NCBI GenBank assembly: GCA_043228905.1 | Contig: JBHGNT010000002.1 | Location: 3,348,001-3,412,000 of the forward strand | Source of the DNA: Azolla caroliniana | Lineage: Eukaryota; Polypodiophyta | Direction of reading: 5' to 3' | Length of the DNA: 64,000 nucleotides | Part shown: one piece after another, positions 43,484 through 52,903 of the stretch | Position numbering within the stretch: the first letter of the stretch is position 1 | Layout of the letters: each line of letters opens with the position of its first letter | Notes under the pieces: generated by a model | What the model was told of the DNA's origin: nothing | Seen by the model: the letters and a program-made list of their open reading frames with translations, nothing else | Databases searched by the model: none | Translations under genes and position numbers: made by a program

Positions 43484-43930
43484 TGTCAGGAATAGTACTA
43501 AAATAGAGATGGAATTAGTACTAAAGAAGAGCAGTACTATTAGTACTAAGAGGACGGGACTGCGTAAGACTCCCGAGAGAGGAAGTGAGAAGAGGAGAGA
43601 GAGAGAGATAGCGAGAATGAGAGAGAGAGAAAGATGATGACAGCAGCTAATATATTATGTGAAAGATAAGTACAAAGCGGCTAAGAGGCTTAAGACTGGC
43701 GTTGAACCAATTTGGTTCAACATAATGCCTAGTGCCTTCTTTTATAGTGTTGTCAGGAGTAATCCTGAAACTTCTAGAATGTTCCAAAGAAATCTGGAAT
43801 ATACATTACTTTCTTATAATAAAACATAAATGAAAATAATATCCTATGAATTACAATAGATGGTGTGATGGTTAAGAGCTCGACCCATATACCATAAGGT
43901 CATGGGTTCGAGTCTTGCCATATTATGACA
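43484..43930 (-). mobile_element. Solo LTR of the Gypsy-B family
   Basis: 447 bp with minus-strand ends TGTCATAATATGG and CCTGACA, inserted in Gypsy-A gag. Flanks GTGAG (43479-43483) and ATGAG (43931-43935), a 5-bp duplication with one change. Contains the antisense tRNA-like segment, four alternating heat-shock units, TATA and the R palindrome. Confidence 0.88.
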
Positions 43931-44430
43931 ATGAGTGCTTCTCTAGGAGTGGTGCAAACCACGCTAATGCGGTACTCGTTAACAAGGTACCAACTAGACC
44001 CACACGAGCAACATTAGTTGGGTAACGGCTAGGATGCAATTTAATCACAAGCCGTACCTGATTTAAAAATCCACGAAACTGAGACCTTGTACCATCAAAC
44101 TTGGCCGGCAGACTAATCTTGGGTTCCTTCGGCGAGGTTTGAACTTCCGCCGCTTGTCGTTGCAATAGAGTAGTCTCCAATTGATGCACCCGTTGAGATA
44201 ATTCTTCATATTGTTGTACTTTCTCAGCACTTACTTGTTGTAGGTCTCCCAGCAATCTTTGATTTTCATACTCTAGTGCCACGAATTTGGTTGTTAGCAT
44301 TTCGAGCTCAGAGAGAACACGCATATATTCTTGTTTGCTGACGGACTCCATAGTTGCGATAGAAAATTGCTAGATTTGGTTGAATAAGGTTAAGATAAGA
44401 AGAAGAAGTTGGAGAAGAAGAAAAGAGATA

Positions 44431-44444
44431 GATTCGGTTCAAAC
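44431..44444 (-). promoter_or_regulatory. Gypsy-A primer site, non-tRNA type
   Basis: Minus GTTTGAACCGAATC directly after the LTR. It does not start with TGG. TTGAACCGAAT pairs with ATTCGGTTCGA at 44607-44617 (10 Watson-Crick pairs and one G-U), located about 30 nt downstream of TATA. Suggests self-priming as in Tf1. Confidence 0.65.
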
Positions 44445-44665
44445 TGTCGTGACTTGAGAATAGGAGAGAGAAAAATAAGATGATAGTAGAAGGTAGAGGG
44501 AGAGAGAGAGAGAAAGAGAGAGAAAGAACACTAGAAATGGAAAGAGAGTTTATATTATAAGAGAGCAAGGATTACAAAGATTAGGCTAAGGAGCTACAAA
44601 CTGGTGTCGAACCGAATGAGTTGTGATGAATGAATAGACACCTATTTATAGGTCCTTATGGAGTA

Positions 44666-44741
44666 TTCTAGAATGTTCTGGAATATTTTAGATATTTATG
44701 ATATTTAATATAATCATGGAATATTCTAGAATGTTCTAGAA
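44666..44741 (-). promoter_or_regulatory. Heat-shock element arrays in Gypsy-A 5' LTR
   Basis: Two runs of inverted GAA/TTC units at exact 5-bp steps: four units at 44666-44683 and five at 44719-44741. The first run ends about 16 bp upstream of the TATA box (44643-44650). This is the binding pattern of plant heat-shock transcription factors. Confidence 0.75.
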
Positions 44742-44801
44742 TACTCTAAATGTCTTGTAATAATTAATAATACATTTATTATAACTATCCATCATATATG
44801 T

Positions 44802-44860
44802 TAGTATAATGGTTAAAGGTCTAACATATAGACCAAGACGTCTTGGGCTCGAATCCTTGT
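44802..44860 (+). other. tRNA-like segment in Gypsy-A 5' LTR
   Basis: A-box-like TAGTATAATGGTTAA (44802-44816), a perfect 5-bp stem GGTCT/AGACC with a 7-nt loop AACATAT (44818-44834) and a B-box-like GGCTCGAATCC (44846-44856). Antisense to the element. No good acceptor stem, so not a tRNA gene. A copy is in the 3' LTR (about 39075-39130). Confidence 0.55.
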
Positions 44861-44892
44861 AAGGCTAAAATGTATGTTGTCATGACAGATAT

Positions 44893-45290
44893 CACGGTGA
44901 ACCCCTATCAGCCTAGTGCAAATGTGTACCTTGCCACAAGGAGGCACAAACTTTGTTGCCCACTTTGTTGCCCACATGGTGAATGCAATGAACAAGGTAT
45001 TCAGAGATTGCATCCGAACATCACCATGTCATTCCTCGACAACATTCCAATAAAGGGGTGTCCAAAACCGGACAAAGATGAGACCTTGGACGGGGAGGGA
45101 TGCAAGCATTTCGTGACAGAGCATATCACTAAGTTTGAGAAGGTGTTGCAAAGATTGGAAGATGTGCACCTAACCTTCTCATGCGAATTGGAATTCGGTC
45201 AATCGAAGATTCTCATGGTAGGACACTTGTGCAAGGCATATGGACAAAAGCCATCCTCATCAAAGGTGGACACCATCTAAGAAATGAAGG
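44893..45290 (+). pseudogene. Old Ty3-like RT, second part
   Basis: Continues 38438-38718 after Gypsy-A. In shifting frames it reads LVQMCTLPQGGTN, HMVNAMNKVFRD, then MSFLDNIPIKGC (active site FLDD changed to FLDN), FEKVLQRLEDVHLTFS and MVGHLCKAYGQKPS. A 12-bp tandem duplication (TTTGTTGCCCAC) lies near 44953-44976. Inactive. Confidence 0.75.
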
Positions 45291-46363
45291 AAGAATGTAA
45301 ATCACAAACAGAAATGATGTGATTGCTTGGGTGCTCGTGCATTCTACCATATTTGGATTCCACACTACGTTCACATAGTCAAACCTTTGCACGTTCTTAT
45401 CAAGAAATGAAGGAAATTCAAATGGGAAGATGAGCACACAAAGGCAATGAGGAAGACCTCATCAACAACCTTGAATGCCATTTGAGGCAAAATTAGGAGT
45501 TAATACTTGCAATCTAATATTCCAACTTTGACATTTTAGCATCTTGTTGCTTTATCCTTAGTTCCTCTAGTAATCTATACTCAATGATCACATACTTCAT
45601 AGCATCACATGAGAGCTCCAATAGATCTTTTACTCCCCATGTCTTACAATTTCATAATGTCAAACACCCAACTAGATGAGAGGATTTTGCTCTTATTAGT
45701 TTTTTGTTTGTTGCATCCTATGTTCCAAGCTTATTTGGGTAATCTATCAGGCATATCCTTGACCTTTGTTATATATGTGTGTATACTCTTTGCAAGGTGG
45801 TAGATATTAGCAATGCACTTACTACGTAGTCTATTCAAATAATCCTTCACCAAATCATCTTACATAATCATGCCTCCAAATGGGGTGTATTACAAGGGTT
45901 TTTATAGTTGTGGGTGATGGAGAGAGATAGTTTTGCATTGCATGCATTGTTTGGATATTTTGTATTAACTACTATTGGACTCTTTAATGAGCTCATATCA
46001 AATATTTTACTATATCCTTCAGGGATCAACTAATTTTCTATTACCTAAATGGCCCTTTTATTATGATCGTTGTCGGTTGGTTTACATAGCACCCCCTATA
46101 ACATGGGGTCATATCAATAGTTAACAAAGGGTATAAATTACAGAATTGTCATTCCTACTTTTTCCAAAAAAGAATATACTCCATTAGTTAAAATATACAT
46201 GAACACGATCCCTTTCTCAGGTAGGCCGTGCCAAGATTATCCTAGCCTACATACGAGAGATCTCACTTATTTATCTTACACTTTTACATATGACTCAAGC
46301 CATCCTTTCAGATACATCACCTACCTTCACTATCCCACTTGCCATGTCTTTCACACCCCTCGT
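45291..46363. other. AT-rich sequence, no gene seen
   Basis: The start may be the tail of the Ty3-like element. No domain, repeat or RNA gene recognised in the rest. Confidence 0.5.
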
Positions 46364-46654
46364 TCAACTAATGGGAGGGGGAAACAACCATCTGGGTACA
46401 TCATACTTCCATAGTATATCCATTCCATTTGCTGCGGCCATCGGTGTCGTACACCATCTTTTTCGAAAATTCAACCTCATTAGGTCTGCAGCATCATTAG
46501 TACCATTAATCCACTCATATTGAGCTCTTAGTGTAGTTATGAGTGTGTGCCAAATTAGCTTAATCGATTCAGCTGGAGGGCGTTTGTGTGCGGAAAATAC
46601 CCTGGTACACCTTGTTGTCCATATATGCCATATAGTAATGGGGGCAAGCAACAT
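46364..46654 (-). pseudogene. LINE-type RT C-terminal fragment
   Basis: Minus frame with ITIWHIWTTRCTRVF, the typical ...W.iW..RN...F signature after the zinc-binding RT (zf-RVT) domain of plant LINE-derived proteins. Only the C-terminal tail is present; the fragment at 48310-48585 has the corresponding ITLWALWKCRCN. Confidence 0.6.
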
Positions 46655-47418
46655 CCAAAGATCTTCAAGTTTTTGATTCTGTACACAAGTTGTAGGTACC
46701 CCGTTGAATTGTCATTCCTACTTGACTTACACTAGATGCATTCAATGTTGCATCTAACTTCACTTTCATGTACCTTACCAAGGGATGTGCACTAATAATG
46801 TGAGCTTTAGCTTCCACCATATAATATGGGGGAAATATTATAATTAAATATGTAAAAAAAACAAGAGAAACAATATTAAAAAAATCCACAAAACTTGTGT
46901 TTTATCTATACCATAGCTATCTAGATGAAAGAATGAACCAATGGATCCATGTACAAATGAGCCGTCTTCTAACTTTAAGATACACTTTGAAAGTAGACGT
47001 TGTGTGCACATGACATATTAACATAGAAATGTAACATTGACCCAGTCGTTCAACATGTATTGAATATCTTGAGCATGCCAAAATAGGGTTACAATTAGAA
47101 CCAAACTATTTCCTTGAGGCATCAATAAAACATGTGTGAGGGCAAGTTGGAAGCTTAGAATGCACCCCCAATCAACCCATACACTCACATGTGTTGATAT
47201 GTATATGCATTATGATCTCTAAAAAGCCTAGGTAACCACATAATAAAAAAATGAATTTGGAAACACTTACCCAAACAAATAATCATTTATAACCCATGTT
47301 CCAAGAAAAATCAGCCCTAAGATAGAAGTTTCATAGGATACTCTCTATAACTTAACTATATGCAACATGTCCATAAAAGAAAACCATGAATGAGAGTGAA
47401 ATAGAGCAATAAGCAAAC
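46655..47418. other. AT-rich sequence, nothing recognised
   Basis: No open frame with a known motif, no LTR end and no structured RNA signal. Confidence 0.5.
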
Positions 47419-47930
47419 CAGAGAGGCTCACTTGATTCAATCATAAAAATTGTCCATACCCAAATACAAAACATCAAAATACATTCACAAAATTCATACA
47501 TTTATCACAAAGAAGCACACTCATGAAATTTTAATCACAATAGCCACAACTTCGTATACTTCTTCGCTTTTCTTCCAAAAACCAGAGAGGCTCACTTGAT
47601 ACGATCATAAAGTTTGTCCATACCCAAATACAAAACATCAAAATACATTCACAAAATTCATACATATATCACAAAGAAGCAACACTCATGAAATTTTAAA
47701 TTTTAAGCACAATAGCCACAACTTCATATACATACTTCTTTGCTTTTCTTCCAAAAACTAGAGAAGCGCACTTGATACGATCATAAAATTTGTCCATACC
47801 CAAATACAAAACATCAAAATACATTCACAAAATTCATACATATATCACAAGAGAAGCAACACTCATGAGATTTTAAATTTTAAGCTCAATAGCCACAACT
47901 TCATATACTGCTTCATTTTCTTCTAATTGT
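47419..47930. repeat. Three tandem repeats of about 165-175 bp
   Basis: Starts at GAGAGGCTCACTTGAT (47421, 47585) and GAGAAGCGCACTTGAT (47761); steps 164 and 176 bp. The shared interior includes ATTTGTCCATACCCAAAT and CAAAATACATTCAC. Non-coding. Confidence 0.85.
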
Positions 47931-48299
47931 ACAAAACTTCATCTAAGCAAGAAGCAAGATTCCTACTTTACGACATAGAACTATTCTCTCGTAGGTGGTA
48001 TGATTTCCTAGTTAAAAAGCATGTAGGCAAGGTGCTTTGTCAAATAAGTGAAAATCTCTTAGGGGGATACCTATACATTGTATTATGCCAACCTTAGCAA
48101 CAACATGTATTATAGTTCCATTGAGGCCCTTGAGTTGACTCAGAAAATAGGGGTAACTTTTTCCATAAGTGAAGGAGGTTCTTCTTTCTCTTATTCACAG
48201 TCTCTGGTGAACCCTGCATGTTGTCATACTGGCCGCGGATTACTGCCACCGAGTTCTCCCATATCTCACACAAGACATCTGAGAGACACTGATATGGTG

Positions 48300-49750
48300 C
48301 ATCATAACGTCAATTGCATCGACATTTCCATAATGCCCATAACGTTATTGTAGTCACTACTTTCCATATCTGGGCAGATCGCACCTGCTTTCGAGGTTGT
48401 TGAAAGGGGCTAACCAATATCAATCTTCTATTATGTACCGTCATTGCCTCTTGAACATTGTTTGCCTCATACAACATCAAACTGGAATGTAACACTCCCC
48501 ACATTGCTGATCCCCTTGAAAATAGGCAACCAACATTGATTGTTAAAAATAACGAAAGAACTTTATTCCATACTTGTTGAGGCAAGGAACATGACCAAAG
48601 GGCAGTCTCCTATGCTTCATGGCAAAAGTCACATTATCGAAGATTGGGTGTTACATTTCCTTTCAATGAGTGACCAATTGGTAAGGCCATATGCACTAAT
48701 AGCCATCTGAAGAGAATAAATTTAGTTGGCCCCTTGAATGACCAAATCCATTTCCAGTAGGTTTTCAAATACAAAGTTGAGACCCCCCAAGTGGTCCAAT
48801 GTTTCTGAGTTGCTTGTATCCTTGCATTCGAGAAAGCAATAGTGCTCTTCCAAGTTTTACTGAGTATTGAAAGAAAGGAACCTTTATGATCTGTTCCCCC
48901 AAGGAATGTGACCAAAACCAGCCCCCCAAATCCCATGTTAATCTTGCAACCGAATCTTTTGCATATAACCACAACATATCACAAGTGGTCCAATGTTTCT
49001 AAGTTGCTTGTATCCTTGCATTCGAGAAAGCAATAATGCTCTTCCAAGTTTTACTAAGTATTGAAAGAAAGGAACCTTTATGATATGTTCCCCCAAGGAA
49101 TGTAACCAAAACCAGCCCCCCGGATCCCATGTTAATCTTGCAACCAGATCTTTTACATATAACCACAACATATCACACGTATGAGCAATTGACGGATGAG
49201 GATCCAACATCCATTTCTTTCCAAATTTAGCAACCACTCTGACTGGTGCACTTCGCAAGTGTTGTAGATAACTGCACTCTAAGGTGTAAGGTTGTAATGC
49301 ATGATTGTCTAGGACCTGAAAGTAAGAAGTGTACTCGTTAGATGAAACTACCTTGACAGCCACCAATGTGTCATTTATGAAGCATCCAAACCACATATGT
49401 TCCTTCCTAGGTTGAAAGGTTGTAGAAAACGAAGAATATGTTGCTGATATACTAGCACTCATTATCTTGGCACCATGAATTGATTGTAACTATGCAAGAC
49501 GATCTTCTTGTGACATTTGTTCAAATTAATTCCACGTTCTTACAAATGCAGCATGCCCATTATCCAATTTTCCCCAGGCAAGGTGAGTTCTTAGGCCCAA
49601 CACTTTTCCTGCATTATCCCGAAATAAAGAATTGGCAAGAAGAGGTTGATTAAGTAGTGCATCCCACGTATAAGGCTTGTCCTTAAGCAAGAATGACTTA
49701 ATCACATCCCATGCCCTTATCATTCCTAGCAAAAATCTATCGGATGCAAG
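48300..49750 (-). pseudogene. LINE-type RT C-terminal region (zf-RVT), broken
   Basis: Minus-strand frames in order: RAWDVIKSFLLKDKPYTWDALLNQPLL (the block after RT), a variable region, YWKWIWSFKGPTKFILFRW (zf-RVT core W..iW....P.k...F.W), WNKVLSLF and ITLWALWKCRCN. Stops and frameshifts between pieces. A 194-bp segment is tandemly duplicated inside it (48791-48984, 48985-49178). The RT catalytic domain itself is not in the window. Confidence 0.65.
48791..49178. repeat. 194-bp tandem duplication in the LINE remnant
   Basis: GTGGTCCAATGTTTCT starts both copies (48791, 48985). The copies differ at scattered sites, so the duplication is not recent. Confidence 0.85.
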
Positions 49751-49882
49751 ATCCCGCCTTGGTGTTTGTACATCATTTAGGAATAACCATTTTAAAGAGG
49801 GTGATGCACGACATAATGCAACAAATTGTTTTTACCTTTTACAAAGTTCTAGCTTTGGTCTTAGGATTATCATATATCATTG

Positions 49883-50328
49883 TGTCATGATATGGCAAGA
49901 CTCGAACCCCTAACCTTAGATTATATGGGTCGAGCTCTTGACTATTATATCATCTATTGTAATACATAGGATATTATTTTCATTTACATTTTATTATAGG
50001 AAATTAATGTATATTCCAGATTTCTATGGAACATTCTAGAAGCTTCAGGATTACTCCTAAGAACACTATAAAAGAGGGCACTAGGCATTATGTTGAACCA
50101 AATTGGTTCAACGCTAGTCTTTAGCCTCATAGCCCTTTTGTACTTACTCTTCTTATAATATATAATCTGTAATCATCATCTCTCTCTCTCTCTCGTCCTC
50201 ACTATCTCTCTCTCTCTCCTCTTCTCTCTTCCTCTCTCGGAAGTCTTACGTAGTCCCGTCCTCTTAGTTCTAATAGTACTTCCCTTCTTTAGTACTAATT
50301 CTCTCTCTATTTAGTACTATTCCTAATA
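49883..50328 (+). repeat. Gypsy-B 5' LTR
   Basis: 446 bp. TGTCATGATATGG start; antisense tRNA-like segment (B box as GACTCGAACCC, 49899-49909); heat-shock array 50029-50046; TATAAAAG 50067-50074; a 21-bp perfect palindrome around 50102 (arms GTTGAACCAA); CT-rich U5 with TAGTACTA motifs. The end is CCTAATA instead of CCTGACA. Confidence 0.93.
50029..50046 (+). promoter_or_regulatory. Heat-shock element in Gypsy-B 5' LTR
   Basis: GAAcaTTCtaGAAgcTTC, four perfect alternating units, 20 bp upstream of TATAAAAG (50067). Also intact in the 3' LTR (56181-56198), with equivalent runs in the solo LTR 43484-43930 and the fragment at 17744. Confidence 0.75.
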
Positions 50329-50330
50329 GT

Positions 50331-50339
50331 TTGAACCAA
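50331..50339 (+). promoter_or_regulatory. Gypsy-B primer site, non-tRNA type
   Basis: TTGAACCAA, two bases after the LTR. It is perfectly complementary to TTGGTTCAA at 50103-50111, which lies 36 bp downstream of the TATA box, near the predicted RNA 5' end. No TGG start. Self-priming is the simplest reading. Confidence 0.65.
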
Positions 50340-50400
50340 ATTTTCCCTTCTGTCTCTCTCCCTTCATACTAATCTCTTATTCCTCTTTTCTTTTCATCCC

Positions 50401-51545
50401 ATGGCCACAGTTAGCGCTCAGGAATATCAATCTGTTTTCTCAAAGTTTCAATGCTTGAAAGAGAAGTTCCTTGCTTTGGAACAAGAAAATCAACGGTTGA
50501 TGGGGGATCTTCAACAAATCTCCTTACAAAAGCAACAAACGCAACAACAATATGGGGAACTTGCATTACGCATGCAACAACTCGAAGCAACCATCGTAGC
50601 GATGCAACAACAAGGCCCCGGAACACAAGGGATTCATAAGGAACCCAAGATTGGCCTTCCCACGAAGTTCAATGGAACACGATTGCAGTTTAGAGGGTTC
50701 CTTAATTATGTATGATTAGTTATTCAAATGCATCCTTCCCGATATCCTACTAATGCATCACGAGTGGGTTTAGTAGGGACGTTGTTAAGTGGCTCAGCAT
50801 TGGCATGGTTCGCTCCACTGTTGGAAAAGGAGTCTCCATTACTCAACAACTATGAAGAGTTTATAGGTGAGTTTAAAGCATGCTTTGGGGATACTGATAG
50901 CATAAGGACCGCAATCAACAAAATCCGGCGATTACGCCAAGGAGACCGTCCAGCCTTCACATACGCTACAGATTTCCGCCTACTCGCCGCTGACATCCCT
51001 TGGGATGATCAAGCGTTGATGGAGCAATTTTGTTATGGTTTACGCAAAGATGTCGAGGATTTACTCTTAACTTTCCCTGAAGAGCCAAAGTCCTTAACAT
51101 AAGCAATCAGTCGCGCAGTGAGATGTGATAACCGCCTCTTTGAGCAACGTTCGGAACGACAGTTACAGATGCCGAGGGCAAGATCAGAGCCCACCTACGC
51201 CTCAATGGTAGCAAAACCTTTACCCAGGGAGTACTATAATGCGCCTCCAGTGAATACTCTGACTCCGATGGAGATTGACACTACACGTCGTCAAGGACCA
51301 TTATCCGAAGAAGAAAAGCAGCGACGCCGAACAAATCGACTATGTCTCTACTGCGGTGGACCAAGACACATTGCAATAAATTGTCCCCAAGAAGACAGGT
51401 AAACCAAATAGTTGCTAGTTCTAATTGTACTAAACCCGAGCCTATTACAGTAGGGATATCTGATAGTACTAATAGTACTAATAACCTAGATCTAGCGAAC
51501 AAATTTGATGTCCTTAGTCAGTTAGAAGAAGAGTTAAACGACTAA
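50401..51545 (+). pseudogene. gag: Gypsy-B Gag
   Basis: Starts MATVSAQEYQSVFSKFQCL, Gln-rich coiled-coil-like N-terminus, then LPTKFNGTRLQFRGFL and VGLVGTLLSGSALAWF, FGDTDSIRTAINKIRRLRQG, and zinc knuckle [14 protein letters not shown]. Disabled by TGA 50713-50715 (an Arg CGA in the relative), TAA 51100-51102 and a frameshift near 51390 (small deletion after the knuckle). Ends EELND-stop at 51545. Confidence 0.9.
51533..51539 (+). promoter_or_regulatory. Candidate -1 frameshift site, Gypsy-B
   Basis: GTTAAAC in register with gag (G-TTA-AAC), then GAC and TAA. Pol continues in the -1 frame (SPTKIGVVWLDSPRS). Confidence 0.7.
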
Positions 51546-52903
51546 GTCCAACCAAAATAGGAGTCGTTTGGTTGGACAGCCCTAGATCTGTGTAGCCCAT
51601 TAGTGGTTCCATTCCCTCTAAGCAAGTTAGCAATGTGTTCATAGCCCAAGTAACAGTTAGTACTAAAAGTACCCCTCCAGTACACGTCTTAACACTTCTA
51701 GACTCTGGAGCTAATTCTTGCTTTATGGATAGGAATTTTGCCCAAGCTCATCAGATAGCTCTTAGAAAACTCCCGTGTCCAGCCTCTGTAGTCGTCATTG
51801 ATGGTCGTCCCATTGCTTCCGGAAATATCATAGAAGAGTCAGAACCCGTTAATATTGTCCTAGATAACTTAGCATGTATAGTATCATTTAACATTATTAG
51901 TATCCCAGAAAATCCCATCGTTTTGGGATTACCATGGTTCGAGTTACATAACCCAGACATAGATTGGAGAACAAGAGAAATCCAGTGTCGACAAACCCGA
52001 GGATCTACTCAAAAGATTGCCACCATTTCACTACATCAGTTGCGAGAAGAAGGACGCAAGGAAGAAATGTTTCTCTTCGCAATATCACTAAAACCCTCCG
52101 ACACCATTAAAGAGGAGTCCATCGTTCAGCTTCCAAAGAAGTATCATCATTATGCCGATATATTCGATAAAGTACGAGCCAATACGCTTCCTCACCATCG
52201 ACCATATGATTGCCCCATCGATTTACAACCAGGGAAAGAGCCACCATGGGGACCGATCTACAATTTGTCACCAACCGAGCTAGAAGTCCTTCGAGCCTAT
52301 ATAGAGGAGAATTTGGAGAATGGATTCATTCGACATTCGAAATCTCCATCCGGCGCACCCATTTTCTTCGTCAAGAAAAAGGATGGCTCACTTCGTCTGG
52401 TGGTAGATTATTGTGGCTTGAATAAAGTTACAATCCGCAATAGGTATGCACTTCCCCTTATCTCAAGTCTTTTAGAACGAATCAATGGTGCCAGGTTCTT
52501 CACAAAGATCGACTTACGGGGGGGGCCTATAACCTCGTACGGATCCGACCAAGAGATGAATGGAAGACCGCGTTCCGCACTAGATATGGGCACTTCGAGT
52601 ATACGGTCATGCCGTTCGGCCTCACTAATGCGCCAACAGTCTTCCAGCACATGGCAAATGATATATTCCGAGATCTCTTGGATGTGTGTCTGATCATCTA
52701 CTTGGATGATCTACTGGTTTATTCAAAGACCGAAGAAGCGCATGATTCTCATGTACTGTTAGTACTCAAACGACTTCGAGAACATGGTCTTTACGCAAAG
52801 CTAGAAAAATGTAGTTTCGGGTGCAACCAGGTGGAATTTCTCGGCTACGTCATTTCATCAGAAGGCATCTCCATGGACCCAGCTAAGGTCAAGACGGTAG
52901 TAG

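Larger units (their letters stand above)
42781..44351 (-). pseudogene. gag: Gypsy-A Gag, split by a solo LTR
   Basis: Starts MESVSKQEYMRVLSELEM at 44351, with a coiled-coil-like N-terminus, then LPAKFDGTRSQFRGFL and VGLVGTLLTSTALAWF (sushi-like capsid). It is interrupted after EKHS by the LTR at 43484-43930 and resumes with SPLLEDF. A TAG at 43312-43314 replaces a Trp. The zinc knuckle is CLYCGGLGHIAVNC. The frame ends ...LNE-stop at 42781, two codons after the GTTAAAC heptamer. Confidence 0.9.
38724..44887 (-). mobile_element. Gypsy-A, full-length chromovirus (Ty3 with chromodomain)
   Basis: 6164 bp including a 447-bp nested solo LTR. TSD GATAT (38719-38723, 44888-44892). LTRs 38724-39157 and 44445-44887 differ at about six positions plus GA length. 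Gag, protease, RT, RNase H, integrase and chromodomain are all present, in Ty3 order, with only a few disabling changes. Gag and Pol look like the sushi/Tcn1 type of chromovirus rather than the Reina, Tekay, CRM or Galadriel types usual in flowering plants; this is judged from memory. Confidence 0.93.
44445..44887 (-). repeat. Gypsy-A 5' LTR
   Basis: 443 bp. On the minus strand: TGTCATGACA; tRNA-like antisense segment (44802-44856); heat-shock arrays (44719-44741 and 44666-44683); TATAAATA (44643-44650); R with the primer-complementary segment; GA-rich U5; CACGACA. Confidence 0.93.

Noticed and set aside
44802-44860. Functional tRNA gene
   Set aside because: No acceptor stem and T33 is replaced; it recurs at a fixed place in LTRs, so I call it tRNA-like only.
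47419-47930. CRISPR-like array
   Set aside because: Repeat units of about 170 bp without spacers, in plant DNA full of retrotransposons.
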